Positions 8,481 through 17,196 are shown, numbered from the stretch's first letter. The stretch is DNA of 64,000 nt from Paracoccaceae bacterium (GCA_028874915.1 JAPPHA010000025.1:1-64000); one strand, 5' to 3'. Translations and numbers: made by a program. Notes: a model not told the origin generated them from the sequence alone.

Positions 8481-8492
8481 CGTATTCTCCGT

Positions 8493-8876
8493 TCAGAGGG
8501 AAATGGAATCCGAAAGGATGAACAGGACCGCCGCACAAGACACCAGCACGGCGAGAAGTCCGAGACGCGAGTTCCGGAACCACGTCGGCAGGAGCTGGAC
8601 GAGAAAGGGTGCTCCGAGGATGGCCAGCCCCGCAGCGATCACACTCACCGCCCACGGCAGCGTCAGGGTCGTGACTGCCAGGGCTGCCAGCAAGGCGAGT
8701 AAGGCCACGATCGACGTACCAAGGAGAACATCGCCGAGCAGGCCACGCGCCGCTACCGGGCCAGCCGACCTGGGGAAGAACCCGGTGACCATGACGATCG
8801 ACCACACGACAACACAGGCGCCCAGGAAAAAACCTGCCAACACCTGGTAGTCAATGACTGCCAATGGTCCGGACAT
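8493..8876 (-). CDS. Integral membrane protein, four predicted helices
   Basis: The start at 8876 (MSGPLAVIDYQV) is chosen because GGAAG lies 8 bases upstream; a second ATG at 8900 lacks this. The 127 residues hold about four hydrophobic segments: VLAGFFLGACVVVWSIVMVTGFF, VLLGTSIVALLALLAALAV, WAVSVIAAGLAILGAPFLVQLL and LGLLAVLVSCAAVLFIL. No catalytic residues or transporter motif are seen. It is the first gene of a two-gene operon with 8286-8480. The divergent DUF6166 gene starts 82 bases away, so the AT-rich gap (8877-8958, with TTAGTTATATATTA) probably holds both promoters. Confidence 0.6.
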   Translation of the reverse strand: MSGPLAVIDYQVLAGFFLGACVVVWSIVMVTGFFPRSAGPVAARGLLGDVLLGTSIVALLALLAALAVTTLTLPWAVSVIAAGLAILGAPFLVQLLPTWFRNSRLGLLAVLVSCAAVLFILSDSISL

Positions 8877-8958
8877 CGCGACTTCCGTGCGATTGCACAT
8901 AATATGTTAGTTATATATTATCAGTTGGCCGGAAGTTTGCAAGCGATTCGGAACGAAA

Positions 8959-9267
8959 ATGGCCAGTCGCACCTACAGGGGAGAGCGTAACATCGACGGG
9001 GCCGAGGTCACGGTGGACGGCCAGGCGCTGGATCCACACCTTGGCCTGCACACCTTTACCAGGCAGGGGTTCGAGTGGAGCTACGAGGGAAACGGGCCGT
9101 TGCAGTTGGCACTTGCAATTCTGGCGGATCATCTCGGAGACGAAGAACGGGCCATGACCGAATGCGCGGCGTTCATGTCCCGGGTCGTCGCCTTTTTCGG
9201 AAACGAATGGGAAATGACGTCGGCTGACGTGGACCGGGCCCTCGCGAACCTCAACGCCGGACGGTGA
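8959..9267 (+). CDS. DUF6166 domain protein
   Basis: The 102-residue product has the DUF6166 pattern: RTYRGERNIDG.EVTVDGQALDP at the start, then TRQGFEWSYEGNGPLQLALAILADHLGDEERA and a C-terminal SADVDRALANL. Members are small soluble proteins of unknown function, often seen on plasmids and integrated elements. The ATG has GGAAC upstream. It is followed after 20 bases by the hydroxylase gene on the same strand. The identification rests on the conserved GFEWGYxGSGPxQLALALLADHLGDD-like core. Confidence 0.7.
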   Translation: MASRTYRGERNIDGAEVTVDGQALDPHLGLHTFTRQGFEWSYEGNGPLQLALAILADHLGDEERAMTECAAFMSRVVAFFGNEWEMTSADVDRALANLNAGR

Positions 9268-9287
9268 AAGCCCAGAAGGACGGAACA

Positions 9288-10088
9288 ATGTTGCAGGAAC
9301 TTGAACAATCGCGAATGTCGGACAGGCAACGCAGGTATCGCGATACCTATCGCCGACGAATTGTCGGCTGGTACAACGGTTGGCTCCATGTCACGGTGAT
9401 TTACGCTATGGGTGCCGCGGCGCTGACGATTTATCTCCAGAGCATCCTGAACGTCCACTGGTATGAACTGCTGATCGTGCCGGTGACCTTCCTTGGCGCC
9501 AACTTCTTTGAATGGTTCCTGCATACTTACGTCATGCACAGGCCGCACAAGGTCAGGGTACTTCGGGCCATCTACATGCGCCACACGATGATGCATCATC
9601 AGTTCTTTACCGACGATGAGATGCGGTTTGCCGGACAGCATGATTGGCGCGTGACATTTTTTCCGCCCTTCGCCCTGGTGACCTTCATCTGCATGTCGAT
9701 ACCGATCGCACTCGTGGCCGGCTGGCTGTTCACACCGAATGTGGGATGGCTTGTGATCACGACGACCACGTCAATGTACCTGATCTACGAGTTCATGCAT
9801 TTCTGCTGCCACGTCGACGAGAACTGGTTCGTACGCAACATGCCGTTCGTGAACACGATTCGTCGGCACCACACGGCACACCACAACCAGTCGCTGATGA
9901 TGGAACGCAACATGAACCTGACGTTTCCGATCATGGATTGGCTGCTCGGGACTTCCGACCTCGACCGCGGCCTCCTGGGCCATCTCTTCAACGGGTACGA
10001 CACGCGGTTCGTCAAGACGAACCTGCGTCGCACGGCCCGGACGCCCGATGGTCGTCGGCCTGATAAGGTTACGGCCGCGGCGAACTAG
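9288..10088 (+). CDS. Fatty-acid hydroxylase-superfamily di-iron membrane enzyme
   Basis: The start at 9288 (MLQELEQSRM) follows AGAAGGACGG; a GTG 24 bases upstream is less likely. The 266 residues contain two membrane-helix pairs (around residues 35-75 and 125-165) and the histidine boxes of the sterol desaturase/fatty acid hydroxylase superfamily: HTYVMHRPH, HTMMHHQ, HFCCH and HHTAHH. These eight or more histidines bind two irons for O2-dependent hydroxylation or desaturation of a lipid. The substrate cannot be told; carotenoid, sterol and sphingoid lipids are all known for the superfamily. It lies 88 bases before the PanB-like gene, on the same strand. Confidence 0.8.
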   Translation: MLQELEQSRMSDRQRRYRDTYRRRIVGWYNGWLHVTVIYAMGAAALTIYLQSILNVHWYELLIVPVTFLGANFFEWFLHTYVMHRPHKVRVLRAIYMRHTMMHHQFFTDDEMRFAGQHDWRVTFFPPFALVTFICMSIPIALVAGWLFTPNVGWLVITTTTSMYLIYEFMHFCCHVDENWFVRNMPFVNTIRRHHTAHHNQSLMMERNMNLTFPIMDWLLGTSDLDRGLLGHLFNGYDTRFVKTNLRRTARTPDGRRPDKVTAAAN

Positions 10089-10176
10089 ACCTGCCTGCAC
10101 GCGCAACCGCCTCACACCGTCACCGGGGCTCATTTCAATCGCTGGCGGACCGTAGCCGGCATGGTAGGTAGAGTGA

Positions 10177-11046
10177 ATGGACGGAAGCGACAGGAAGAAG
10201 CGTACCCTGGAGGACATACGCGCGTCGAAGACGTCGGGTGAGAAGATGGTCTATACCTCCGTACCCGACTACACGTCGGCGCAGTGGGCCGAAGCTGCCG
10301 GTGTGGATGTGGTCGTCGTCGGCGACAGCCTGGCGATGATCGCCCATGGGCATTCCTCGACGATTCCGGCAACAATGGATATGATGATATTGCATGCCCA
10401 GGCCGTAAGAAGGGGTGCGCCCAACACGTTTTCCCTCGGGTGCATGCCCTACCAGAGCTACAATACAATCGAGCGGGCGCTGACCAATGCAACGCGTTTC
10501 ATGCAGGACGCAGGGTGTGATGCGGTCAAGCCACAGGGCGGCAGGAGCCAGAAGGACATCCTGAAGGCCCTTGTCGATGCCGGCATTCCTGCCGCCAGCC
10601 ATATCGGGCTGGCTCCGCACCGTGTCGCCATGTACGGCGGCTTCAGGATCCAGGGCCGCACGCCGGAGGCAGCCATGGAAATCCTGGAAGACGCATTGGC
10701 GATTCAGGATGCCGGCTGTTTCATGCTGGAGTTCGAAGCCGTGCCGGCACCCATCGCACGGCTGATATCATTGGAACTCGAGATTCCGACCATCGGAATC
10801 GGTGCCGGGGCAGGAACCGACGGGCAAATCCTGCTCAGCTACGACCTCCTGGGAGTCTTTACGGATTTCAAGCCGAAGTTCACGAAGCGTTACGCGAACC
10901 TGACCGATGTCGCCGTGGACGGCCTGAGGACCTACGTGCAGGAAGTGAAGGACGGCGCCTTTCCGGACGACGATCACAGCTATACGGCCCCGCAGGAAAC
11001 GGTAGACCGTTTCCGCGACATGCTGGAAAAACGCCGGCAAGTCTAG
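10177..11046 (+). CDS. PanB-like ketopantoate hydroxymethyltransferase homologue with altered metal site
   Basis: The 289 residues follow PanB throughout: VVVVGDSLAM, STIPATMDMMILHAQAVRRGAPN, SHIGLAPHRVAMYGGFRIQGR, MLEFEAVPAPIA, IGIGAGAGTDGQILLSYDLLGVF, FKPKFTKRYANL and FPDDDHSY. True PanB makes ketopantoate from ketoisovalerate and methylene-THF using a Mg2+ held by three acidic residues (Asp45, Asp84, Glu114 in E. coli). Here the first is kept (Asp50), but the second aligns with Cys89 (GCMP for ADLP) and the third with Gln120 (KPQGG for KIEGG). The catalytic Glu (Glu181 in E. coli) aligns with Glu187. It may therefore be a relative acting on another 2-oxoacid or aldol substrate. The last residues are followed by a TAG that belongs to the tRNA-Ser fragment. 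Confidence 0.75.
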   Translation: MDGSDRKKRTLEDIRASKTSGEKMVYTSVPDYTSAQWAEAAGVDVVVVGDSLAMIAHGHSSTIPATMDMMILHAQAVRRGAPNTFSLGCMPYQSYNTIERALTNATRFMQDAGCDAVKPQGGRSQKDILKALVDAGIPAASHIGLAPHRVAMYGGFRIQGRTPEAAMEILEDALAIQDAGCFMLEFEAVPAPIARLISLELEIPTIGIGAGAGTDGQILLSYDLLGVFTDFKPKFTKRYANLTDVAVDGLRTYVQEVKDGAFPDDDHSYTAPQETVDRFRDMLEKRRQV

Positions 11047-11081
11047 CAGGGGGGCGCCTTCAACCACTCGGCCACGTCTCC
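11044..11081 (-). repeat. Partial tRNA-Ser copy (5' half), attachment-site-like direct repeat
   Basis: These 38 bases match 4048-4085 with a single mismatch (11053 versus 4057). They cover the tRNA from its 5' end through the D arm to the anticodon. The match stops inside the anticodon loop and the 3' half is absent. The orientation is the same as the intact tRNA, so the two copies are direct repeats 6,996 bases apart. Confidence 0.85.
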
Positions 11082-11088
11082 ACCACGT

Positions 11089-11118
11089 GAGATACCGAAT
11101 CGCGTTTGACGATTTCAA
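11089..11118 (-). promoter_or_regulatory. Promoter-like sequence of the partial tRNA
   Basis: On the minus strand TTGAAA (11118-11113) and TATCTC (11094-11089) are 18 bases apart, and the -10 box ends 7 bases before the tRNA-half 5' end. This is the same layout as at the intact tRNA, although the sequence differs. It suggests that this was once a real tRNA promoter. A transcript from here would run antisense into the PanB-like gene. Confidence 0.4.
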
Positions 11119-11187
11119 GGGATAATTCCCGTCGCGCAGGGCGTGGCGGCATGTTCGCCCGTCGGGTTCCTCCTGCCCGCCCGCCGG

Positions 11188-12969
11188 TCAGTGGGCTCCG
11201 GTCTGCGGACGCATGTCTCCCCGGTCGATCCCGGCCACCTCAACCGGCGCCTTCATCGCGTCGCGACGGAAGGGCTCCCCGAGTTCCTGGTTGAGAACAA
11301 CTTCGATGAAAGTCGTCGTTCCCTCCCGCATTTGCGCCTGAATCGCCTGGTTGAGGGCTTCGGTCAGGGATTCCATGGTGGTGACCTGGACACCCTCCAT
11401 CCCACAGGCCCGGGCAATGGCCGCGTAGGAGACGTCGAGGTCGAGCTCCGTACCGACAAAATTGTCATCGTACCAGAGGGTGGTGTTCCGCTTTTCGGCT
11501 CCCCACTGGTAGTTGCGGAAGACGATCATGGTGATGGGCGGCCATTCGTTGCGGCCACAGGCGGTCATCTCGCTCATCGAGATCCCGAAGGCGCCGTCAC
11601 CGGCAAATCCGACGACCGGCGTGTCCGGCTTGCCGATCTTGGCTCCGAGAATGGCGGGGAACCCGTACCCGCATGGACCGAACAGCCCCGGCGCCAGGTA
11701 TTTCCGGCCTGCCTCGAAGGTCGGATAGGCGTTGCCAATGGCGCAATTGTTGCCGATGTCGGACGAAATGATGGCTTCGTGGGGCAGGGCCGCCTGGATG
11801 GCCCGCCAGGCCTTGCGGGGTGACATGTGATCCGGCTGACGTTTCCGAACCCGCTGGTTCCAGCTGGTTCCCGGGTCATCGTCCTCGTGGTCCATGGACG
11901 TGAGTTCCTGCGCCCAGGCCGACTTGGTCGTCGCGATACGGGCCAGGCGTTCGCTGCGTCCGGCGGCGCCCGCGGTCTCGGAGAGCCGCTCCAGCAACGT
12001 GTGGGCGACGCTCCTGGCGTCTCCGACGATTCCGACGGTAACCGGCTTGGTGAGGCCGATGCGATCCGGGTTGATGTCGACCTGAATGATGGACGCATCT
12101 TGCGGCCAGTAGTCGATGCCGTATCCCGGCAGCGTGGAAAACGGATTGAGGCGGGTACCGAGGGCAAGCACCACGTCCGCCTCGGCGATCAGCTGCATTC
12201 CTGCCTTGGAACCATTGTAGCCGAGTGGGCCGGCGAACAGGGGATGCGACCCCGGAAAGGCGTCATTGTGCTGATAGCCGCAGCAAACCGGGGCTCCAAG
12301 GCGCTCCGCGAGCGCGACGGTTTCGGCAATCGCGTCGCCGAGGACAACGCCGGCGCCATTGAGAATCACCGGGAAGCGGGCTTCGGAAAGCAATTCGGCG
12401 GCATGGTTCAGCGCCGCCTCGCCTCCGGCAGGCCGTTCAAAGTCGACCGCGGCCGGCAGGTCGATGTCGATGACCTGGGTCCAGTAGTCCCTTGGAACAT
12501 TGATCTGTGCCGGTGCCGATGCTCGCTTGGCCTGCTGGATGACCCGGTTCAAGACTTCCGCCATGCGTGAGGGGTCCCGGACCTCCTCCTGGTAGGCGAC
12601 CATGTCCTTGAACAACGCCATTTGCTCCACTTCCTGGAACCCGCCCTGTCCCATGGTCTTGTTGGCGGCCTGCGGCGTAACCAGGAGAAGCGGCGTGTGA
12701 TTCCAGTAGGCGGTCTTGACCGGGGTTACGAAATTGGTGACCCCGGGGCCGTTCTGGGCGACCATCATTGACATCTTCCCCGTGGCGCGCGTGTATCCGT
12801 CGGCCATCATGCCGGCATTGCACTCATGGGCGGCATCCCAAAAGGTGATGCCGGCGGCGGTAAACAGGTCCGAAATCGGCATCATGGCCGAGCCGATGAT
12901 ACCGAAGGCATGCTCGATGCCGTGGCCTTGAAGAACCTTGATGAATGCCTCTTCCGTCGTCATTCTCAT
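11188..12969 (-). CDS. xsc: Sulfoacetaldehyde acetyltransferase
   Basis: Xsc is a thiamine-diphosphate enzyme of the cytoplasm that turns sulfoacetaldehyde plus phosphate into acetyl phosphate and sulfite, the key desulfonation step in taurine and isethionate use. The 593-residue product has the usual length and the Xsc N-terminus (MTTEEAFIKVLQGHGIEHAFGIIGSA), the active-site HE(C)NAGMMADGYTRATG region, NVPRDYWTQVID and the ThDP-binding GDGAFGISMSEM...NYQWGAEKRNT. GGAGACA precedes the ATG. It stands alone: no pta, sulfite exporter or tauABC is adjacent, and the only possible upstream-pathway gene nearby is the broken aminotransferase at 7-8 kb. Confidence 0.95.
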   Translation of the reverse strand: MRMTTEEAFIKVLQGHGIEHAFGIIGSAMMPISDLFTAAGITFWDAAHECNAGMMADGYTRATGKMSMMVAQNGPGVTNFVTPVKTAYWNHTPLLLVTPQAANKTMGQGGFQEVEQMALFKDMVAYQEEVRDPSRMAEVLNRVIQQAKRASAPAQINVPRDYWTQVIDIDLPAAVDFERPAGGEAALNHAAELLSEARFPVILNGAGVVLGDAIAETVALAERLGAPVCCGYQHNDAFPGSHPLFAGPLGYNGSKAGMQLIAEADVVLALGTRLNPFSTLPGYGIDYWPQDASIIQVDINPDRIGLTKPVTVGIVGDARSVAHTLLERLSETAGAAGRSERLARIATTKSAWAQELTSMDHEDDDPGTSWNQRVRKRQPDHMSPRKAWRAIQAALPHEAIISSDIGNNCAIGNAYPTFEAGRKYLAPGLFGPCGYGFPAILGAKIGKPDTPVVGFAGDGAFGISMSEMTACGRNEWPPITMIVFRNYQWGAEKRNTTLWYDDNFVGTELDLDVSYAAIARACGMEGVQVTTMESLTEALNQAIQAQMREGTTTFIEVVLNQELGEPFRRDAMKAPVEVAGIDRGDMRPQTGAH

Positions 12970-13214
12970 GGGTCAATGTCTCCTTTTCAGGGGTTGCCGG
13001 CAAACATCGGCACGGGCGCCACACAGGCCTTGCGAGACATGCACGGACATGACTTCGCACATTCTGTCAACCGGAGATTCCGGAACCCAAGGGCACCGGA
13101 CGGGCGGCAGCACGGTTCCGCCCTGCTTCCGGCCTGGTCTCCGCCCGAGGTAATGGCGGTTGAAAAAAAACGACAGTAGAACCAGTTTCCCCACGCCATG
13201 ATTCCAGTCTTGGG

Positions 13215-14108
13215 TCATCCGTCGGTCGGCAGCACGAACGCATCACGACGGTAACCCTGAAGAAACAGGAGCCCGGCGAGATCGGCAAAGTCGAGCACGA
13301 TTTCGGCAGCTGCGGCGACGGTCGGCTTGGGATGCAGTGCGACGCCGATTCCCGCACGCCTCAACATTCCGAGGTCGTTGGCGCCGTCTCCGACGGCGAC
13401 GACGTCGCGTTCCCTAAGTCCCAATCGCCGGGTCAACTCGTTGAGCCGCTCGACCTTGGCTTCACGGCCCAGGATCGGCGTTGCAACCTCTCCGGTCAGT
13501 CGGCCGTCCCGGCGAAGCAGTCGATTGGCATGAAACTCGTCGAATCCGAGCCGGTGCGCCACGACTTCGGTGAAATCGGTGAAGCCCCCCGAAATCAGGA
13601 CCGTGTGGGCGCCATGGTCTTTCATCGTGGCGATGAGTTCCGCACCGCCGGGGGCCAGTGTGATTGACGAGTGGAGTACTGCGTCGATGGCCGATGTCTC
13701 AAGGCCACGCAGCCGTCCGACGCGGCGTCGGACGGCATCCTCGAATCCGATCTCGCCGTTCATCGCCGCCCGCGTGATCCGGGCGACATCGTCGCCGACG
13801 CCCGCGTGGGCCGCGAGTTCGTCGAGGCTCTCCTCGAGGATCATCGTGCTGTCCATGTCGGCGAGGAGAAGGCTCTTGCGGCGGTGGTCATCCGAGACCA
13901 CGGCGATGTCTGTTCGCGATTCCCGGAGCTGTCGCCGAACCATTTCGATCCGGGCCCGGCCAGGTGCGGTCTTCAGGCGAAATTCGCAGGCTTCGTCGGT
14001 GGCGAGCCAGGTGAGTTCATCACCGTCCAGTTCACCCCGGATGCCGTCGGCAAGTTTCCGGGACAGCGGCTGGACCTGCGGGTTTGCGATCAGAACGGCA
14101 ACGGGCAA
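13215..14108 (-). CDS. serB: Phosphoserine phosphatase
   Basis: The enzyme catalyses the last step of serine synthesis, L-phosphoserine to L-serine, in the cytoplasm. The 297 residues have an N-terminal ACT-like part, then the HAD motifs: DMDST (nucleophile Asp84, acid Asp86), motif II in LISGGFTDF, Lys in REAKVERL and GDGANDLGML. The length fits alphaproteobacterial SerB. It is divergent from serC-serA across a 224-base gap, so all three steps after 3-phosphoglycerate are encoded together. The shared gap 14109-14332 should carry both promoters. Confidence 0.95.
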   Translation of the reverse strand: MPVAVLIANPQVQPLSRKLADGIRGELDGDELTWLATDEACEFRLKTAPGRARIEMVRRQLRESRTDIAVVSDDHRRKSLLLADMDSTMILEESLDELAAHAGVGDDVARITRAAMNGEIGFEDAVRRRVGRLRGLETSAIDAVLHSSITLAPGGAELIATMKDHGAHTVLISGGFTDFTEVVAHRLGFDEFHANRLLRRDGRLTGEVATPILGREAKVERLNELTRRLGLRERDVVAVGDGANDLGMLRRAGIGVALHPKPTVAAAAEIVLDFADLAGLLFLQGYRRDAFVLPTDG

Positions 14109-14332
14109 GGACGCGATCCCGGCGGAGGCAGCTGCGGACGCCGGACGGAACCGTTCCGCTCGGCACGTCCGGACGATCCTGCAACATCACGGTGCCCGAC
14201 TTGTCAACTGAAACCCGTGCGCGTGCCCGTTTCTCCAGTGTCCCGCAGTCTTGAGAATCCTTCGGGATTCGCATACAGGCGCCGCCGGGACACTCCTCCC
14301 CAACGAGGAGCGCTTGCCTGGAAGGGTGAATA

Positions 14333-15502
14333 ATGGCCATGCCGAAACCGGCCATACGGCCGGCCAATCCCCGATTCTCGTCAGGACCTTGCCCGAAACC
14401 GCCGACCTGGACGGCTGCGGCGCTGGATTCGGCGCTCACTGGCCGCTCTCACCGGTCAGCGAAGGGCAGGGCGCGCCTTCGCCAGGTCATCGACCGGACC
14501 CGGGACATCCTTCGCGTGCCGCAGGACTACAAGATCGGCATCGTTCCGGCGTCGGATACCGGGGCCATCGAAATGGCGATGTGGTCGCTCCTCGGCGCTC
14601 GACCCGTGTCGGTTCTGGCCTGGGACAGTTTCGGCCAGACATGGCTCGACGATGTGACACGCCAGCTCCCGGTCGGAACGGTCCATGATCACTGCGCGGC
14701 CCCCGGCCATCTTCCCGATCTCGCGGAGGTTGATTTCGAGACGGATGTCGTCTTCACCTGGAACGGAACCACCACCGGCGTTCGCGTGCCGAATGGCGAA
14801 TTCATCCCCGCGGGTCGACGGGGGCTGACGCTCTGCGACGCGACGTCGGCCGTCTTTGCCCAGGACATCGCCTGGGATCGTCTCGATGCCACGACCTTTT
14901 CCTGGCAGAAGGCGATCGGAGGCGAAGCGGCGCATGGGATCCTCGTCCTGTCTCCACGGGCCGTGAGGCGGTTGGAGAGCTGGTCGCCGCCCTGGCCAAT
15001 GCCGAAGATCTTCCGGCTCACCAGGAATCAGCGCCTGAATGCGTCGATTTTCGAGGGGGCAACAATCAACACGCCCTCGATGCTCTGCGTCGAGGACTGC
15101 CTGTTTGCCCTAGACTGGGTCGAATCCGTCGGCGGTCTCGACGGAATGATCGAACGGGCCAACGGCAATCTGGCCGTGCTCGAGGGATTCGTCGGAACGC
15201 GCGACTGGGTCGAGTTCCTGGCCCGGGATCCGGCCGTCCGGTCAAATACGTCTGTGTGCCTGAAGTTGGTTGACCGTCAAGTGGCGTCGCTTGGGCGGCC
15301 GGAGCAGTCAGCCTTCGTCAAGGGCATGGTGTCGCGCCTCGAAGCCGAAGCCGCGGCCTTTGACGTCGGGTCCTACCGGGACTCGCCACCAGGCCTGCGG
15401 ATCTGGGCCGGGGGCACGGTTGAGAGGGCGGACCTCGAGGCCTTGCTGCCCTGGCTGGACTGGGCCTTCGACAGGCAATGCGAATCTCTGGCCGGAGCCT
15501 GA
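14333..15502 (+). CDS. serC: Phosphoserine aminotransferase
   Basis: This PLP enzyme converts 3-phosphohydroxypyruvate and glutamate to phosphoserine. The 389 residues show the longer alphaproteobacterial/archaeal-type SerC pattern: NPRFSSGPCPKPP, then RSHRSAKGRARLRQVIDRTR, VPASDTGAIEMAMWSLLG, a core GTTTGVRVPNGEFIP, LTLCDATSAVFAQDI and the PLP lysine in FSWQKAIGGE (about residue 193). The ATG at 14333 has GGAAGGG upstream. serA starts 86 bases after the stop and is probably in the same operon. Confidence 0.93.
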   Translation: MAMPKPAIRPANPRFSSGPCPKPPTWTAAALDSALTGRSHRSAKGRARLRQVIDRTRDILRVPQDYKIGIVPASDTGAIEMAMWSLLGARPVSVLAWDSFGQTWLDDVTRQLPVGTVHDHCAAPGHLPDLAEVDFETDVVFTWNGTTTGVRVPNGEFIPAGRRGLTLCDATSAVFAQDIAWDRLDATTFSWQKAIGGEAAHGILVLSPRAVRRLESWSPPWPMPKIFRLTRNQRLNASIFEGATINTPSMLCVEDCLFALDWVESVGGLDGMIERANGNLAVLEGFVGTRDWVEFLARDPAVRSNTSVCLKLVDRQVASLGRPEQSAFVKGMVSRLEAEAAAFDVGSYRDSPPGLRIWAGGTVERADLEALLPWLDWAFDRQCESLAGA

Positions 15503-15588
15503 CGACCGGCCATTCGCGCGGAATTGACCTGGACACGCCACACTGTCCGTTGCGCCTGTCGGGCGCGACCGAAATCGAGGAGACCCGC

Positions 15589-17196
15589 ATGACCGGAAAG
15601 CCCCCGAAAGTCCTGGTATCGGACAAGCTCAGCCCGTCGGCCGTTCAGGTCTTCCGTGACAGGGGCATCGACGTGGACTTCGAGCCGGAACTGGGCCGCG
15701 ACCGGGAGACGCTCATCGCCCGAATCGGCGCCTTTGATGGCCTGGCCGTCCGTTCGGCGACCCGGGTGACGGAGCGGGTCCTGGATGCCGCCGGCCGTCT
15801 GAAAGTGATCGGGCGCGCCGGAATCGGTGTCGACAACATCGATGTCGGTGCGGCAACGCGCCGGGGCATGATCGTCATGAACACGCCCTTCGGCAATTCG
15901 ATTACGACTGCCGAACATGCGATCTCGCTGATGATGGCCGTCGCGCGCCAGATTCCGGCGGCTGACAGTTCAACCCGTGCGGGGAAATGGGAAAAGTCCC
16001 GGTTCATGGGCGTCGAACTGACCAACAAGACCCTGGGCCTGGTCGGCTGCGGCAATATCGGGTCGATCGTTGCGGACCGGGCCCTTGGGCTAAAAATGAA
16101 GGTCTTGGCCTACGACCCCTTCCTGTCGACCGAACGCGCCGAAAAACTCGGTGTTCGCAAGGTGGAATTCGACGAACTCCTGGCGTCCGCCGACTTCATA
16201 TCTCTTCATGTTCCGAGAACCGATCGAACGGCCGGATTGATCAATGCCGACGCCATCGATCGAATGAAGCCCGGCGTTCGGCTCATCAACTGCGCCCGGG
16301 GCGGAATTGTCGACGAGTCGGCACTGGCGAAAGCGATCGAGGCGGGCCGGGTCGCCGGTGCCGCATTTGACGTGTTCGAGACCGAGCCGGCAACCGACAG
16401 CCCTCTCTTCACACTGCCGAATGTCGTGTGCACGCCCCACCTTGGCGCGGCGACGGTCGAGGCCCAGGAAAATGTCGCGCTGCAGATCGCCGGGCAGATG
16501 TCGGATTATCTTCTTGAGGGCGCCGTCTCGAATGCCATCAACATGCCGTCGATTACGGCCGAAGAAGCCCAGGTGATTGGACCCTTTATTCGCCTCGCCA
16601 GTCATCTTGGATCCTTCGTTGGACAGATGACCCATGAGCCGATCACCTCGATCAACATCCTCTTCGACGGGGACGTGGCCCGGATGAACACCGATGCGCT
16701 CACCAGCGCCCTGGTGGCCGGGATGATCAAGCCCCAGTTGCCGGATGCCAACATGGTTTCCGCCCCGGTCATCGCCCGGGAACGGGGCGTGCAAATTGCC
16801 ACGACGACTCAGGATCGGTCGGGAGTCTTTGGCAGCTACATCCGTCTGACGGTCACGACGGTCAGGCGCAGGCGGTCGATAGCCGGCACGGTCTTCTCCG
16901 ATGGCAAGCCAAGGTTCATTCAGATCAAGGGAATCAACATCGAATCCGAGGTCGGCCGGCACATGTTGTACACGACGAACCAGGATGTCCCGGGTGTCAT
17001 CGGCACGCTCGGAACCACTCTGGGCGACGCCGGTGTCAATATCGCCAACTTCACGCTTGGCCGGAGCGATGCCGGTGGTGAAGCGATCGCGCTGCTCGAG
17101 CTGGACGAACCGCTGGGTGAGAACGTGATTCGGTCCCTGGAGCAGACCGGAAAGTTCCGGCAGGTCCGGCCGCTCAACTTCGACGTGTTCAGCTGA
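15589..17196 (+). CDS. serA: D-3-phosphoglycerate dehydrogenase
   Basis: SerA oxidises 3-phosphoglycerate with NAD+, the first step of serine synthesis. The start at 15589 is preferred over an upstream frame because GAGGAG lies 7 bases before it. The 535-residue protein is the long type: a catalytic/NAD domain with GLVGCGNIGSIVADRA, INCARGGIVDESAL (Arg near 238) and CTPHLGAATVEAQENVA (His near 283), an intervening ASB domain and a C-terminal ACT domain (MLYTTNQDVPGVIGTLGTTLGDAGVNIANF...) that usually gives serine feedback control. It follows serC, and its end overlaps the convergent phosphatase gene by 8 bases. Confidence 0.97.
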   Translation: MTGKPPKVLVSDKLSPSAVQVFRDRGIDVDFEPELGRDRETLIARIGAFDGLAVRSATRVTERVLDAAGRLKVIGRAGIGVDNIDVGAATRRGMIVMNTPFGNSITTAEHAISLMMAVARQIPAADSSTRAGKWEKSRFMGVELTNKTLGLVGCGNIGSIVADRALGLKMKVLAYDPFLSTERAEKLGVRKVEFDELLASADFISLHVPRTDRTAGLINADAIDRMKPGVRLINCARGGIVDESALAKAIEAGRVAGAAFDVFETEPATDSPLFTLPNVVCTPHLGAATVEAQENVALQIAGQMSDYLLEGAVSNAINMPSITAEEAQVIGPFIRLASHLGSFVGQMTHEPITSINILFDGDVARMNTDALTSALVAGMIKPQLPDANMVSAPVIARERGVQIATTTQDRSGVFGSYIRLTVTTVRRRRSIAGTVFSDGKPRFIQIKGINIESEVGRHMLYTTNQDVPGVIGTLGTTLGDAGVNIANFTLGRSDAGGEAIALLELDEPLGENVIRSLEQTGKFRQVRPLNFDVFS

